From positions 1 through 64,000 of the forward strand of contig JAFWQA010000061.1 of assembly GCA_017509255.1 (NCBI GenBank): a stretch of 64,000 bases of DNA, given 5' to 3'. The translations under genes were made by a program, and so were the position numbers. The notes beneath the pieces are model-generated. The model did not search any database. It was not told where the DNA came from and saw only the letters and a program-made list of their open reading frames with translations. Source of the DNA: Clostridia bacterium. Its GTDB lineage: Bacteria > Bacillota > Clostridia > Christensenellales > Aristaeellaceae. Positions 8,001 through 15,634 of the stretch are shown here, in pieces (position 1 is the first letter of the stretch; every line of letters begins with the position of its first letter).

Positions 8001-8978
8001 TCAGATGATTTCACCCTGTGTCACAAAGTCCTTATGAAACCGGCAGCAGTTTTTCCCTCCGAAAAGATTGTTCATTCCCAGTGCGATGTGAAAGGTGCCG
8101 AGCGATATCTCATCGACCTGGGAATCGCCCAGGACTTCTTCCACATTCGGGTTCATTCCGATGCCCAATTCTCCCACAATGTCCGCTCCTTCTTCCTGTC
8201 CCGCCAGGAAGCGCATCAGCTCCGCGCAGTCGGATTCGGTCACCCGGCCGTCCCGTACAGTCACCGTCACGTTCCGGAAAATCTTTTCCCCGTCCAGATC
8301 CAGTGTTTCAAAAAAGATCCTCCCGTTCGTTTTTTCTTCTTCCGGGGCAATGTAGATTTCCCCGCATGGGAAGGATCCTTCACCGGCATCGATCTGCCAT
8401 TCCCTCCCGGCCGTGTACATCTCCAGCACACAATCCTTTCCCGTGCGGATCACCCTCCTGTCCCCCGGGTATTCTCTGATCCTGCTCCTGCAGGCCTTCT
8501 CCAGTGCCTGATAATCGATATCCAATGCTTTAAGCATTCTGGCCCGGTATTTCTCATACGGCTGCCCCGCCAGCATCGCGTTCGTCCGGGTGGGCACTGT
8601 GATCTGGATCAGTTTCTTATGCCGGCTTACAAACTGAAAAAGAGAGCGGAGTACCTGTCCGAATGCCGGATAGCTGTCCCGGGGCAGTCCTTCCGGTGGA
8701 AGCCCCGCCGGCTTCTCCATCAGGTCAATCACCGCCGTCGTGTCGCTGAAGGGTGCAAACCATTCCTCCTTTAGTCCGTCCGGATGATCCCGGACCAGTT
8801 CTGTCAGATATCCGTCCGTAAACGTGACAGGATAAACAAAAGCCCCGGTTTCCTTCAGGCAGTTTTCAAACAGCTTCATTCCCGTGTCAGTCTCTTCACA
8901 CCAGCCGTTCAGCAGCACTTTATCTCCTTTTCGGAGGTGCATGGCTTCGATCATTTTTTTGATGATTCTTTCCTGCAT
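8001..8978 (-). CDS. M29-family (AmpS/PepS-type) aminopeptidase homologue, short form
   Basis: The C-terminal half carries M29 hallmarks: a CGEIYIAPEE segment, GELGIGMNP, then LGTFHIALGMN and FHKDF near the end. M29 enzymes are metal-dependent cytoplasmic aminopeptidases of about 410 residues. This one has about 325 and a shorter N-terminal half, so activity is not assured. The start is set at ATG 8978, which has GGAG ten bases upstream. ATG 8999 is in frame but its AGAGG touches the start codon. It is the first gene of the operon with the hypothetical gene and the ArsR-DUF2087 regulator. Confidence 0.78.
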   Translation of the reverse strand: MQERIIKKMIEAMHLRKGDKVLLNGWCEETDTGMKLFENCLKETGAFVYPVTFTDGYLTELVRDHPDGLKEEWFAPFSDTTAVIDLMEKPAGLPPEGLPRDSYPAFGQVLRSLFQFVSRHKKLIQITVPTRTNAMLAGQPYEKYRARMLKALDIDYQALEKACRSRIREYPGDRRVIRTGKDCVLEMYTAGREWQIDAGEGSFPCGEIYIAPEEEKTNGRIFFETLDLDGEKIFRNVTVTVRDGRVTESDCAELMRFLAGQEEGADIVGELGIGMNPNVEEVLGDSQVDEISLGTFHIALGMNNLFGGKNCCRFHKDFVTQGEII

Positions 8979-9013
8979 TCTCTTTGCGCTCCGTTCCATC
9001 CTCTTTCATCTGT

Positions 9014-9029
9014 TTAGATTTATATCTAA
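9014..9029. promoter_or_regulatory. Candidate operator palindrome for the ArsR-DUF2087 regulator
   Basis: TTAGAT-ttat-ATCTAA, a perfect 6-bp inverted repeat with a 4-base centre. It starts a few bases downstream of the expected transcription start of the operon, an ideal place for a repressor roadblock. Confidence 0.55.
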
Positions 9030-9041
9030 TCAGTTTATTGC

Positions 9042-9070
9042 ATACTACTATGATACTCATCAATTGTCAA
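9042..9070 (-). promoter_or_regulatory. Promoter of the peptidase/ArsR operon
   Basis: Minus strand: TTGACA (9065-9070), 17-base spacer, TAGTAT (9042-9047). Confidence 0.75.
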
Positions 9071-9194
9071 CTCCCTTTTGATAAAAAAGTCCGGTTCCGG
9101 CCCCAACCCGGTTTTCCTGACTCCCATCCCGTTTATCTGCGCGGTATATCCCAAACAGAACGGTCATTTATATGGCTGTTGACCGGCATAATAT

Positions 9195-9226
9195 AAAAAT
9201 GCCGCTGCGCGGTTGCAGCGGCATTT
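9195..9226 (-). terminator. Intrinsic terminator after the NTF2-like gene
   Basis: A 10-bp perfect stem (9199-9208 with 9215-9224), extended by A-T pairs, followed by T-rich sequence on the minus strand. It lies 65 bases past the stop at 9290. Confidence 0.75.
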
Positions 9227-9289
9227 CGCCTTTTTCCGGATCCCCGGGGAAGAAGCTTGCCGGAAAAAGAGATCCGGCAGACCTGCGGC

Positions 9290-9658
9290 TCAGCGGACCG
9301 GCTTTCCGATCCGCATTTTTCTTCGCCATTCCGGTGCTTCCCCGTCATCCGCCCAGTATTCATCCATTTCCGCGATCCTGCCCTCCTTCAGCCGCAGGAA
9401 GCTGACCGTGTGAAAGGAAGCTGAACGGTTCTTCGGGAAAACCCTCACAGCGGTGACCACCAGATCCCCGTTCTGCTCCGTTCTTTCGATCTCCCCGTCC
9501 CACTCGCCGGGATATTCGCAGTTTGCCCGGATGTACTCCTCAACTGTAAACTGCTCATTGGAGCAGTGCCAGCGGATGACCGCGTCGGGAGTGAAATATT
9601 CCCTCAGCGCGGCCCGGTCCTGCCTCAGCACATCCTTCCAGAAACATTTTATATCCAT
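9290..9658 (-). CDS. NTF2/SnoaL-like small protein
   Basis: 122 residues with the layout of SnoaL-like cone folds: an N-terminal helix (FWKDVLRQDRAALREYFTPDAVIRWHCSNE), then strands ending in SFHTVSFLRLKEGRIAEMDEYWADDG. Proteins of this fold include small isomerases, hydrolases and ligand binders, and the exact role cannot be read from sequence. The start at 9658 is supported by GGAGGAAGACAA before the ATG. It lies 21 bases downstream of the GNAT gene and is probably co-transcribed with it. Confidence 0.8.
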   Translation of the reverse strand: MDIKCFWKDVLRQDRAALREYFTPDAVIRWHCSNEQFTVEEYIRANCEYPGEWDGEIERTEQNGDLVVTAVRVFPKNRSASFHTVSFLRLKEGRIAEMDEYWADDGEAPEWRRKMRIGKPVR

Positions 9659-9679
9659 TTGTCTTCCTCCGGCGCTGTC

Positions 9680-10198
9680 TCAGCTGTTCTCCCTGTATTC
9701 TTCCCGCAGCATTCCGTAGTGGTATTCATCGGCCCAGTGCCCGTGCACCCGGTTCTGCTTTCGCAGTACTGCCTCCCGTACAAAGCCGAGCCTGTCCATC
9801 AGATGAATGCAGGCATCGTTGCCCTCCACGGTCTCCGCGACGCTCTTGTGAAGCTTCATCTCCGCAAAGGCGTAACGGATCACTTCACTCAGGGCTTCGT
9901 ATCCGATACCCTGCTGCCGGTACGGTTTTCCGATGATGCAGCCGACCTCGTAAATCTCTTCGTCATCATAGGGATGGAAGATCACATGCCCGATCACCCT
10001 GCCGCTCTCCTTGTGTTCCAGCGCGTACACCAGTTTTCTTTCCATCCCGTACCTGCGGATGAAGCCTTCCGTATCCTCCCGGGTAAAGGGATCCTGGATA
10101 AAATACATGGTTTCCGGATCGCTCAGATAATAAAAGGCGTCATCGGCATCCCGCTCGGTGAACGGGCGTATCAGGCATCGTTCCGTTTCAAGCTTCAT
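9680..10198 (-). CDS. GNAT acetyltransferase of the RimJ/RimL type
   Basis: 172 residues from ATG 10198 (MKLETERCLIRPFTERDADD), which has GGGAG eight bases upstream. The frame continues farther upstream into the hairpin at 10230-10292, so a longer start is unlikely. The acetyl-CoA loop is at IIGKPYRQQGIGYEAL, and the family's C-terminal pattern is HLMDRLGFVREAVLRKQ. RimJ/RimL relatives acetylate protein N-termini or small amines; the substrate here is unknown. It is followed by the NTF2-like gene. Confidence 0.85.
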   Translation of the reverse strand: MKLETERCLIRPFTERDADDAFYYLSDPETMYFIQDPFTREDTEGFIRRYGMERKLVYALEHKESGRVIGHVIFHPYDDEEIYEVGCIIGKPYRQQGIGYEALSEVIRYAFAEMKLHKSVAETVEGNDACIHLMDRLGFVREAVLRKQNRVHGHWADEYHYGMLREEYRENS

Positions 10199-10225
10199 TT
10201 TTGTTCTCCCATGATCGTTTCCTGT

Positions 10226-10292
10226 AAAAAACAGACAGGCGCGCTTTCCTGTCCCGGCCGGTTTCACGGCTGCAAAAGCGCACCTGTCTGTT
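10226..10292 (-). terminator. Long-stem terminator after lysS
   Basis: An 18-bp stem with a single mismatch (10230-10247 with 10275-10292) and a 27-base loop. On the minus strand it is followed by six T residues (10226-10231). It ends the greA-lysS transcript about 65 bases past the lysS stop. Confidence 0.8.
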
Positions 10293-10356
10293 TCTCAATT
10301 CTGCATATTTTCCCCCGCCTGCTCCGGCGTTTCAGGGCCGGCAGGCCCGTTTCCCG

Positions 10357-11841
10357 TCAGTTCAGGCTCTTCATGGTCGGGAACAGCAGCACGTCGCGGA
10401 TGGCTGCTGAATCCGTCAGCAGCATGCACATCCGGTCGATTCCGTAGCCGATACCGCCGGTCGGGGGCATACCGATCTCCAGCGCGTTCAGGAAGTCCTC
10501 ATCGGTGTGGTTGGCTTCCTCATCGCCCTGGGCGAACTGTTCTTCCTGCGCAGCAAAGCGGGCGCGCTGATCGATGGGATCGTTCAGTTCGGAATAGGCG
10601 TTGGCCATTTCCCAGCCGTTCATGAAGAACTCGAAGCGCTCCACATAGGCCGGATCCTCGGGCTTCCGCTTGGTCAGCGGAGAGATCTCCACGGGGTGGT
10701 CCATCACGAAGGTCGGCTGGATCAGATGCTCCTCGACATAGGTCTCGAAGAAAAGATTCAGGATATCGCCCTTCTTGTGCCGTTCCTCAAATTCGATATG
10801 GTGTGCCTTGGCAGCTGCCCTGGCCTCCTCCGTGGAGTGGATCTCGTCAAAGTCCACGCCGGAGTACTGCTTCACCGCATCCTTCATGGTGATGCGCGCG
10901 AAAGGCTTGCCCAGATCCATTTCGACCCCGTTGTAGGTGATCTTCGTGGTGCCGAGCACCTCCTGCGCCACATAGCGGTACATGTTCTCGGTCAGGTCCA
11001 TCATGCCGTGATAGTCAGTATAGGCCTGATACAGTTCCATCAGGGTGAATTCCGGGTTATGTCGGGTATCCAGCCCCTCGTTGCGGAACACGCGGCCGAT
11101 CTCGTACACTCTTTCCAGTCCGCCGACGATCAGACGCTTCAGATACAGCTCCAGGGAGATACGCAGCTTGAAGTCCTCGTCCAGCGCGTTGAAATGTGTT
11201 TCAAAGGGGCGCGCCGCGGCGCCGCCGGCATTGGCCACCAGCATGGGGGTCTCGACCTCCATGAAGCCCTGGGCGTCCAGGAAACGGCGGATCGTGCTGA
11301 TGATCTTCGAACGCTTGATAAAGGTGTCCTTGCTTTCCGGATTCATGATAAGGTCCGTGTAGCGCTGACGGTAGCGCGTATCAACGTTCGTCAGGCCGTG
11401 GAACTTCTCCGGCAGGGGCTGCAGGCTCTTGGACAGCAGCGTGAAGGACTCCGCGTGCACGGACACCTCGCCCGTCTTCGTTTTGAACACGGTGCCGCTC
11501 ACACCGACGATATCGCCGATATCGTTCTTTTTGAAATCCGCGTAGGACTCCTCGCCGATGTTGTCCCGTGCCACGTACGCCTGGATCTCACCCTTCAGAT
11601 CCTGAATATGGCAGAAGGAGGCCTTGCCCATGATCCGTTTGGACATCAGACGTCCGGCAATGCTGACTTCCTTGCCTTCCAGCGCGTCAAAGCCGTCCCT
11701 GATCTCATCGGAATGATGGGTCACCTTATATTTGGTGATCCGGTACGGGTCTTTGCCGGCTTCCTGCAGCGCGGCAAGCTTCTCACGGCGGATGACCGCC
11801 TGTTCGCTCAGATCCGGGGTGATTGCGGGATTCTCTGCCAT
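10357..11841 (-). CDS. lysS: Lysyl-tRNA synthetase, class II
   Basis: 494 residues, the normal length. An N-terminal OB-fold anticodon-binding domain (about residues 55-165, [18 protein letters not shown]) precedes the class II catalytic domain. Motif 2 is [18 protein letters not shown] and motif 3 is [16 protein letters not shown]. It charges tRNA-Lys in the cytoplasm. It is downstream of greA on the same strand, separated by 115 bases that can form a branched RNA structure, and is probably co-transcribed with greA. A long terminator follows. Confidence 0.97.
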   Translation of the reverse strand: MAENPAITPDLSEQAVIRREKLAALQEAGKDPYRITKYKVTHHSDEIRDGFDALEGKEVSIAGRLMSKRIMGKASFCHIQDLKGEIQAYVARDNIGEESYADFKKNDIGDIVGVSGTVFKTKTGEVSVHAESFTLLSKSLQPLPEKFHGLTNVDTRYRQRYTDLIMNPESKDTFIKRSKIISTIRRFLDAQGFMEVETPMLVANAGGAAARPFETHFNALDEDFKLRISLELYLKRLIVGGLERVYEIGRVFRNEGLDTRHNPEFTLMELYQAYTDYHGMMDLTENMYRYVAQEVLGTTKITYNGVEMDLGKPFARITMKDAVKQYSGVDFDEIHSTEEARAAAKAHHIEFEERHKKGDILNLFFETYVEEHLIQPTFVMDHPVEISPLTKRKPEDPAYVERFEFFMNGWEMANAYSELNDPIDQRARFAAQEEQFAQGDEEANHTDEDFLNALEIGMPPTGGIGYGIDRMCMLLTDSAAIRDVLLFPTMKSLN

Positions 11842-11872
11842 ATCATTTCATCCTTTTTTATATTTTCGGTCC

Positions 11873-11946
11873 TGTCCGCCTGTTGCACGCAGGCAACCGG
11901 CCCGAAGCCTTCCCTTCCGCTCAAAGCGCCGGTCTGGCGGCGGACA
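11873..11946 (-). other. Structured intergenic RNA segment between greA and lysS
   Basis: The outer arms 11873-11880 and 11939-11946 form a perfect 8-bp stem. Inside are smaller complementary pairs (ACCGG/CCGGT and GCCTG/CAGGC). No T run follows on the minus strand, so it is not a simple terminator. It may be a processing or stability element. No T-box specifier or T-box sequence was found. Confidence 0.4.
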
Positions 11947-11956
11947 CAGGGGAAAA

Positions 11957-12439
11957 TTACAGCTTCTTGATGGACAGCACCTTGTAGCGGATCATGCCCG
12001 CGGGCACGGTGATGCTCACGGTCTGGTTGCGCTTCGCGCCCAGCAGGCCCGCTCCGATGGGACTCTCGTTGGAGATCTTGTCCTCATAGGGATCGGCTTC
12101 GTTCGCTCCGACGATGGCATACTCGTAGGTCTCACCATCGTCCAAATCCTTTACCTTCACAACGGTGCCGATGGAAACGCGGTCAGTGGTGATCTCGTCA
12201 TCCGCCACGACGGTCGCTGTGCGGATGGTCGCCTGAATGCGGGTGATCTCAGCTTCCACCTTGGCCTGCTCCTTCTTGGCCTCATCATACTCGGCGTTTT
12301 CACTCAGGTCACCGAAGCCGCGGGCCACGGCGATCTGTTCGCTGATCTCGTTCCGACGGACGGAAATCAGGTAGTCCAGCTGCTCTTCCAGCTTTTTCAG
12401 GCCACTTTCTGTCAGAATCGTTCCTTTTTCGTCAGCCAT
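11957..12439 (-). CDS. greA: Transcription elongation factor GreA
   Basis: 160 residues from ATG 12439, with AAAGGAG upstream. The first 75 residues form the paired-helix coiled coil that enters the RNA polymerase secondary channel (LTESGLKKLEEQLDYL, then GDLSENAEYDEAKKEQ with the acidic tip). The C-terminal globular domain ends in SITVPAGMIRYKVLSIKKL. It rescues backtracked polymerase by stimulating transcript cleavage. It has its own consensus promoter directly after metI and is followed by lysS. Confidence 0.96.
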   Translation of the reverse strand: MADEKGTILTESGLKKLEEQLDYLISVRRNEISEQIAVARGFGDLSENAEYDEAKKEQAKVEAEITRIQATIRTATVVADDEITTDRVSIGTVVKVKDLDDGETYEYAIVGANEADPYEDKISNESPIGAGLLGAKRNQTVSITVPAGMIRYKVLSIKKL

Positions 12440-12466
12440 GGGATTCAGGCTCCTTTCATAATCAAG

Positions 12467-12501
12467 GCGCACCCCGCCGCTTTTCGCTGCGCAGGGTGCG
12501 C
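12467..12501 (-). other. Hairpin in the greA 5' leader
   Basis: GCGCACCC (12467-12474) is complementary to GGGTGCGC (12494-12501), with further partial pairing inside. It lies between the promoter and the ribosome site of greA. No T run follows. Confidence 0.5.
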
Positions 12502-12527
12502 GCCCGTTGTTTCCAATGTTCTTTGGA

Positions 12528-12556
12528 ATTATACCCGGTTTATGTCCGGTTGTCAA
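12528..12556 (-). promoter_or_regulatory. Full-consensus promoter of greA-lysS
   Basis: Minus strand: TTGACA (12551-12556), 17-base spacer, TATAAT (12528-12533), a perfect match to the housekeeping consensus. It begins four bases beyond the metI stop codon. Confidence 0.9.
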
Positions 12557-12560
12557 CGAG

Positions 12561-13277
12561 CTATTTGTTTTTCAGGCGTTTATCGGCTTTCCTGGCCAGC
12601 CAGGTGCCGAAGGTCTGCAGCACCTGCACCAGGATCACCAGGATCACCAGCGCGGAGAGCAGTACCGCGTGGTTGGAACGCTGCTGCCCTTGCGCGATGG
12701 CCAGGTTTCCCAGCCCGCCGCCGCCGACCGCACCGGACATGGCCGTATAGCCCAGGATCGTGGTGATCGCGGTGGTAAAGGCCGTGATCAGGCTCGGCAC
12801 GCATTCCGGCAGCATCACGTGGAAAACAGTCTGCCAGGTATTCGCGCCGGAAGACTGCGCCATCTCGATGATGTTGGGATTCAGCTCCCTCAACGATCCT
12901 TCCACCAGTCTCGCCACAAAGGGAAACGCCGCAATCACCAGCGGCACGATCACGCCGGCGTCGCCGACTGCGGAGCCCAGCAGCATGCGCGTAAAGGGCA
13001 TCAGCAGCACGATCAGGATAATGAAAGGCGCGGAGCGCAGCAGGTTGATGATCCAGTTGAGAACGCTCATCAGCCAGCGGGGCAGCGGCCGGATCCCCTT
13101 GGCGTCACCCGTCACGAGAAGGATCCCCAGCGGAAGGCCGATCAGGATGGCCAGCAGAGTGGAAACCAGAGTGATATACAGTGTGGAAAGCGTGGCGTTG
13201 ACGAAATCGTCCTGTATGATCACCCAGGCGTCCGCCATTTTCTTTTCGTTAAAGTACCTGGCAAGATACTCGCTCAC
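12561..13277 (-). CDS. metI: Methionine-type ABC transporter permease
   Basis: 238 residues with five or more membrane spans. It has the MetI-family EAA loop (VEGSLRELNPNIIEMAQSSGANTWQTV) and the terminal pattern GYTAMSGAVGGGGLGNLA. It forms the membrane channel for D/L-methionine uptake together with MetN and MetQ. It overlaps metN by four bases (ATGA), so the two are translationally coupled. There is no terminator between it and the greA promoter. Confidence 0.93.
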   Translation of the reverse strand: MSEYLARYFNEKKMADAWVIIQDDFVNATLSTLYITLVSTLLAILIGLPLGILLVTGDAKGIRPLPRWLMSVLNWIINLLRSAPFIILIVLLMPFTRMLLGSAVGDAGVIVPLVIAAFPFVARLVEGSLRELNPNIIEMAQSSGANTWQTVFHVMLPECVPSLITAFTTAITTILGYTAMSGAVGGGGLGNLAIAQGQQRSNHAVLLSALVILVILVQVLQTFGTWLARKADKRLKNK

Positions 13278-14347
13278 CGCTCATCCGCCTCCTTTCCCTC
13301 CGCGGCATTGCCGCCGGCTTTCTCCGCCTGCTGCATCGGGTACTCCATTTCCACCTGGATGCTGACGTCTGGCGTCTGACTCAGGTACTGCACCGCGCGG
13401 GCCAGATCATCCGGCCCGCCCGGAATGTTCAGCAGCATCGTTCCGTACACCTTTCCGTTCAGCGTACGGGTCGTGGCGGACAGGATATTCGCCGCGATAT
13501 TGCAGTCGATCGCCATGGAGGCAAGCAGCGGCCTTGTGGCAGCACCGGCGCCCTGGAATACAAGGCGCACCATCTGGTGGTGGGCCGCGCCGAGGGAATC
13601 GATCCCCTCCGCCATGTCCGGATAGACCAGCCGCTTGGTCGCGGCAGCCTTCGGGTTGGAGAAGACGTCGCTCACGTCGCCTTCCTCCACCACCGTCCCG
13701 TTTTCCAGAATGGCTACGCGGTTGCAGATCTCCTGCACCACGCTCATCTGATGGGTGATGATGATCACTGTGATCCCCAGCTCCTCGTTGATGGAGCGGA
13801 TCAGGGACAGAATGTCATGGGTCGTTTTGGGATCCAGCGCGGAGGTCGCTTCGTCGCACAGCAGCACCTTGGGGTCGGTCGCCAGCGCCCGAGCGATGGC
13901 GATGCGCTGCTGCTGTCCGCCGGAAAGCTGCGCCGGATAGGCTTTTGCCTTGTCGGACATCCCGACGGTCTCCAGCAGCTCGGATGCCCGTTTCACCGCC
14001 TGGTCCTTTGGCATGTGGATCAGCCTCAGCGGCAGCATGATGTTCTGCAGGCAGTTGCGCTGCATCAGCAGATTGAAGCTCTGGAAGATCATCGTGATAT
14101 GATGCCGCATTTCCTGCATTTTCTTTTTGTCCAGCATACCCAGGTCCGCGCCGTCCAGCAGCACGGTCCCCTCCGTCGGCCGTTCCAGCATGTTGATGCA
14201 GCGCACCAGCGTGCTCTTTCCGGCGCCGCTCATGCCGATGATGCCGTAGATATCCCCGTCGCGGATGGTCAGGTTCACGTTCCTCAGCGCGTCCACCGTA
14301 CCCCCGGCGGTCACAAAGCTCTTGCTCAGGTTACAGATTTCGATCAT
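13274..14347 (-). CDS. metN: Methionine-type ABC transporter ATPase with NIL domain
   Basis: 357 residues from ATG 14347, preceded by GGAGG eight bases away. Walker A is [10 protein letters not shown], the signature is [15 protein letters not shown] and Walker B is [12 protein letters not shown]. The C-terminal 90 residues form a NIL (ACT-like) domain, which in MetN proteins binds methionine and inhibits transport when the cell is replete. It is coupled to metI and separated from metQ by a terminator-like hairpin. Confidence 0.95.
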   Translation of the reverse strand: MIEICNLSKSFVTAGGTVDALRNVNLTIRDGDIYGIIGMSGAGKSTLVRCINMLERPTEGTVLLDGADLGMLDKKKMQEMRHHITMIFQSFNLLMQRNCLQNIMLPLRLIHMPKDQAVKRASELLETVGMSDKAKAYPAQLSGGQQQRIAIARALATDPKVLLCDEATSALDPKTTHDILSLIRSINEELGITVIIITHQMSVVQEICNRVAILENGTVVEEGDVSDVFSNPKAAATKRLVYPDMAEGIDSLGAAHHQMVRLVFQGAGAATRPLLASMAIDCNIAANILSATTRTLNGKVYGTMLLNIPGGPDDLARAVQYLSQTPDVSIQVEMEYPMQQAEKAGGNAAEGKEADER

Positions 14348-14400
14348 GCGGAAACCTCCGGTCATAAATCGGGAGAATGTATGATGTCCGTAAAAACGCC

Positions 14401-14431
14401 AAAAGGCACCGGCCGCAAAACACGGCCGGTG
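14401..14431 (-). terminator. Intrinsic terminator between metQ and metN
   Basis: A perfect 9-bp GC-rich stem (14407-14415 with 14423-14431), a 7-base loop, then CCTTTT on the minus strand. I see no separate promoter before metN, so this probably lowers rather than stops transcription into metN-metI. Confidence 0.7.
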
Positions 14432-14452
14432 TCGAATGCATGCATTCGTCGC

Positions 14453-15307
14453 TTATTCAGCAGCAGGCAGCAGAACGTTCAGATCAGAGGACTGTCCGCC
14501 GTAGATCGCCATGGGCTCCACATGGACGGGGGCAACGATAGCGATGTGCGTGCCGTTCTCTGCATTGAAGTTTTCCTGATACGGAATGTGTGCGAAGTAG
14601 TTGGCATAGATGTCGCCGGCTTCAACGAAATCGTTGGGCGTCACATAGTCGGTCACGACCTTGATGTCCAGGGTGATCCCTTTCTCAGCCAGGGTTTCCG
14701 CGGCGATCTTCGCGATCAGCTCATGGGGAACGGGCGTCACGGCGATGCTGACGGTGGTGCCCTTCAGGGCTTCGTAGTCCACGGTAGCGTCAAAGCCGTC
14801 GGTGGGAGCTTCCACGGTGGCGACAACGGAGCCGTCCGGATACTCGGAAGCGATGAAGTCTACGATCTTCTGGGAAGTGAAGGCAGCGATCAGCGCCTTG
14901 GTCAGGTCGGTATCCTTGTTGTCTTCCTTTACGCACAGCACGTTGCTGTAGGGAGAATCCGCGCTCTCGATGGCCAGACCGTCCTTGGCGGGATTCAGGC
15001 CGTTGTCCAGCGCGTAGTTGTTGTTGATGATCGCGAAGTTGACGTCCGGCAGAACGTTCGGTACGTTCTCGGCTGCGACTTCATAGAACTCGATGTCAGC
15101 GACGGCGGAAACGATATTCTTCGTTGTCGCGGTGATGCCCGCGTCCTCGCTCAGGGTCAGCGCGCCGATGGACTGCAGCAGCAGCAGGGCACGGCCCTCA
15201 TTGGTGGGATCGTTCGGGATCGCGATGGTCAGGGTATCTGCCAGAGCGGCCGCCGACAGGGAAAGAACCAGCACAAGGGCCAGCAGAATCGCGAAAAGCT
15301 TCTTCAT
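14453..15307 (-). CDS. metQ: NlpA/MetQ-family methionine-binding protein, apparently circularly permuted
   Basis: 284 residues from ATG 15307 (GGAGG upstream). The signal peptide is residues 1-23 (ending SLSAAALA) and has no lipobox cysteine. The mature chain opens with TIAIPNDPTNEGRALLLLQ, which in normal MetQ lies in the middle. It continues through INNNYALDNGLNPAKDG and SPYSNVLCVKEDNKD, normally the C-terminal half. Only after about residue 160 comes the usual N-terminal half: SIAVTPVPHELIAKIAAE, DYVTPNDFVEAGDIYANYF, HIPYQENFNAENGTH and VHVEPMAIYG, ending the protein. The order of the two halves is therefore swapped relative to E. coli MetQ. It is the first gene of the metQ-metN-metI cluster, which supports a role in methionine uptake. 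Confidence 0.9.
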   Translation of the reverse strand: MKKLFAILLALVLVLSLSAAALADTLTIAIPNDPTNEGRALLLLQSIGALTLSEDAGITATTKNIVSAVADIEFYEVAAENVPNVLPDVNFAIINNNYALDNGLNPAKDGLAIESADSPYSNVLCVKEDNKDTDLTKALIAAFTSQKIVDFIASEYPDGSVVATVEAPTDGFDATVDYEALKGTTVSIAVTPVPHELIAKIAAETLAEKGITLDIKVVTDYVTPNDFVEAGDIYANYFAHIPYQENFNAENGTHIAIVAPVHVEPMAIYGGQSSDLNVLLPAAE

Positions 15308-15350
15308 CAATATTTCCTCCTTTTTTTGCGTCCTTTGAAAAGGATGACAC

Positions 15351-15380
15351 ATTATAACCACGAATACACCGAAAAATCAA
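15351..15380 (-). promoter_or_regulatory. Promoter of the metQNI cluster
   Basis: Minus strand: TTGATT (15375-15380), 18-base spacer, TATAAT (15351-15356). The leader to the ATG is only about 40 bases, too short for an S-box or T-box. Confidence 0.75.
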
Positions 15381-15459
15381 GCCTTTCCGGCAACTGAATA
15401 ATCAATGGCCGGTCATAGGTAAAATCTATTGCTTCTTGTGTTTTGAGTTCGTAAAATGA

Positions 15460-15624
15460 TCACTCTCCGCCCTTGAGCAGCTTCAGTGCGGTATTCAGCA
15501 GATCCCCGACAGTATCCGCCTTGCGCACAGCCATCTTCACGGCTTCCTTTTCCAGAAAATTCATCCTGTGGTCCTTGTTCTGCTCAAACCAGTCCATCAG
15601 CAGCTTCAGATCCTCCTGATCCAT
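15460..15624 (-). CDS. Small 54-residue protein, unknown
   Basis: A short complete frame from ATG 15624 to TGA at 15460, with AGGTG upstream and a 10-base gap to the metallophosphoesterase gene. It reads MDQEDLKLLMDWFEQNKDHR, then a helical stretch ending TALKLLKGGE. It is soluble, amphipathic and has no Cys. The gene position, ribosome site and codon use fit a real gene at the end of the rnz-uvrB operon. I do not recognise the family. Confidence 0.6.
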   Translation of the reverse strand: MDQEDLKLLMDWFEQNKDHRMNFLEKEAVKMAVRKADTVGDLLNTALKLLKGGE

Positions 15625-15634
15625 TTGGTTCACC

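Noticed and set aside
11842-11956. A T-box riboswitch before lysS
   Set aside because: No T-box sequence, specifier loop or terminator/antiterminator pair could be found, although the stretch is structured.
15308-15380. An S-box or other methionine riboswitch before metQ
   Set aside because: Only about 40 bases separate the promoter from the start codon, too short for any of these elements. The metA leader is equally short.
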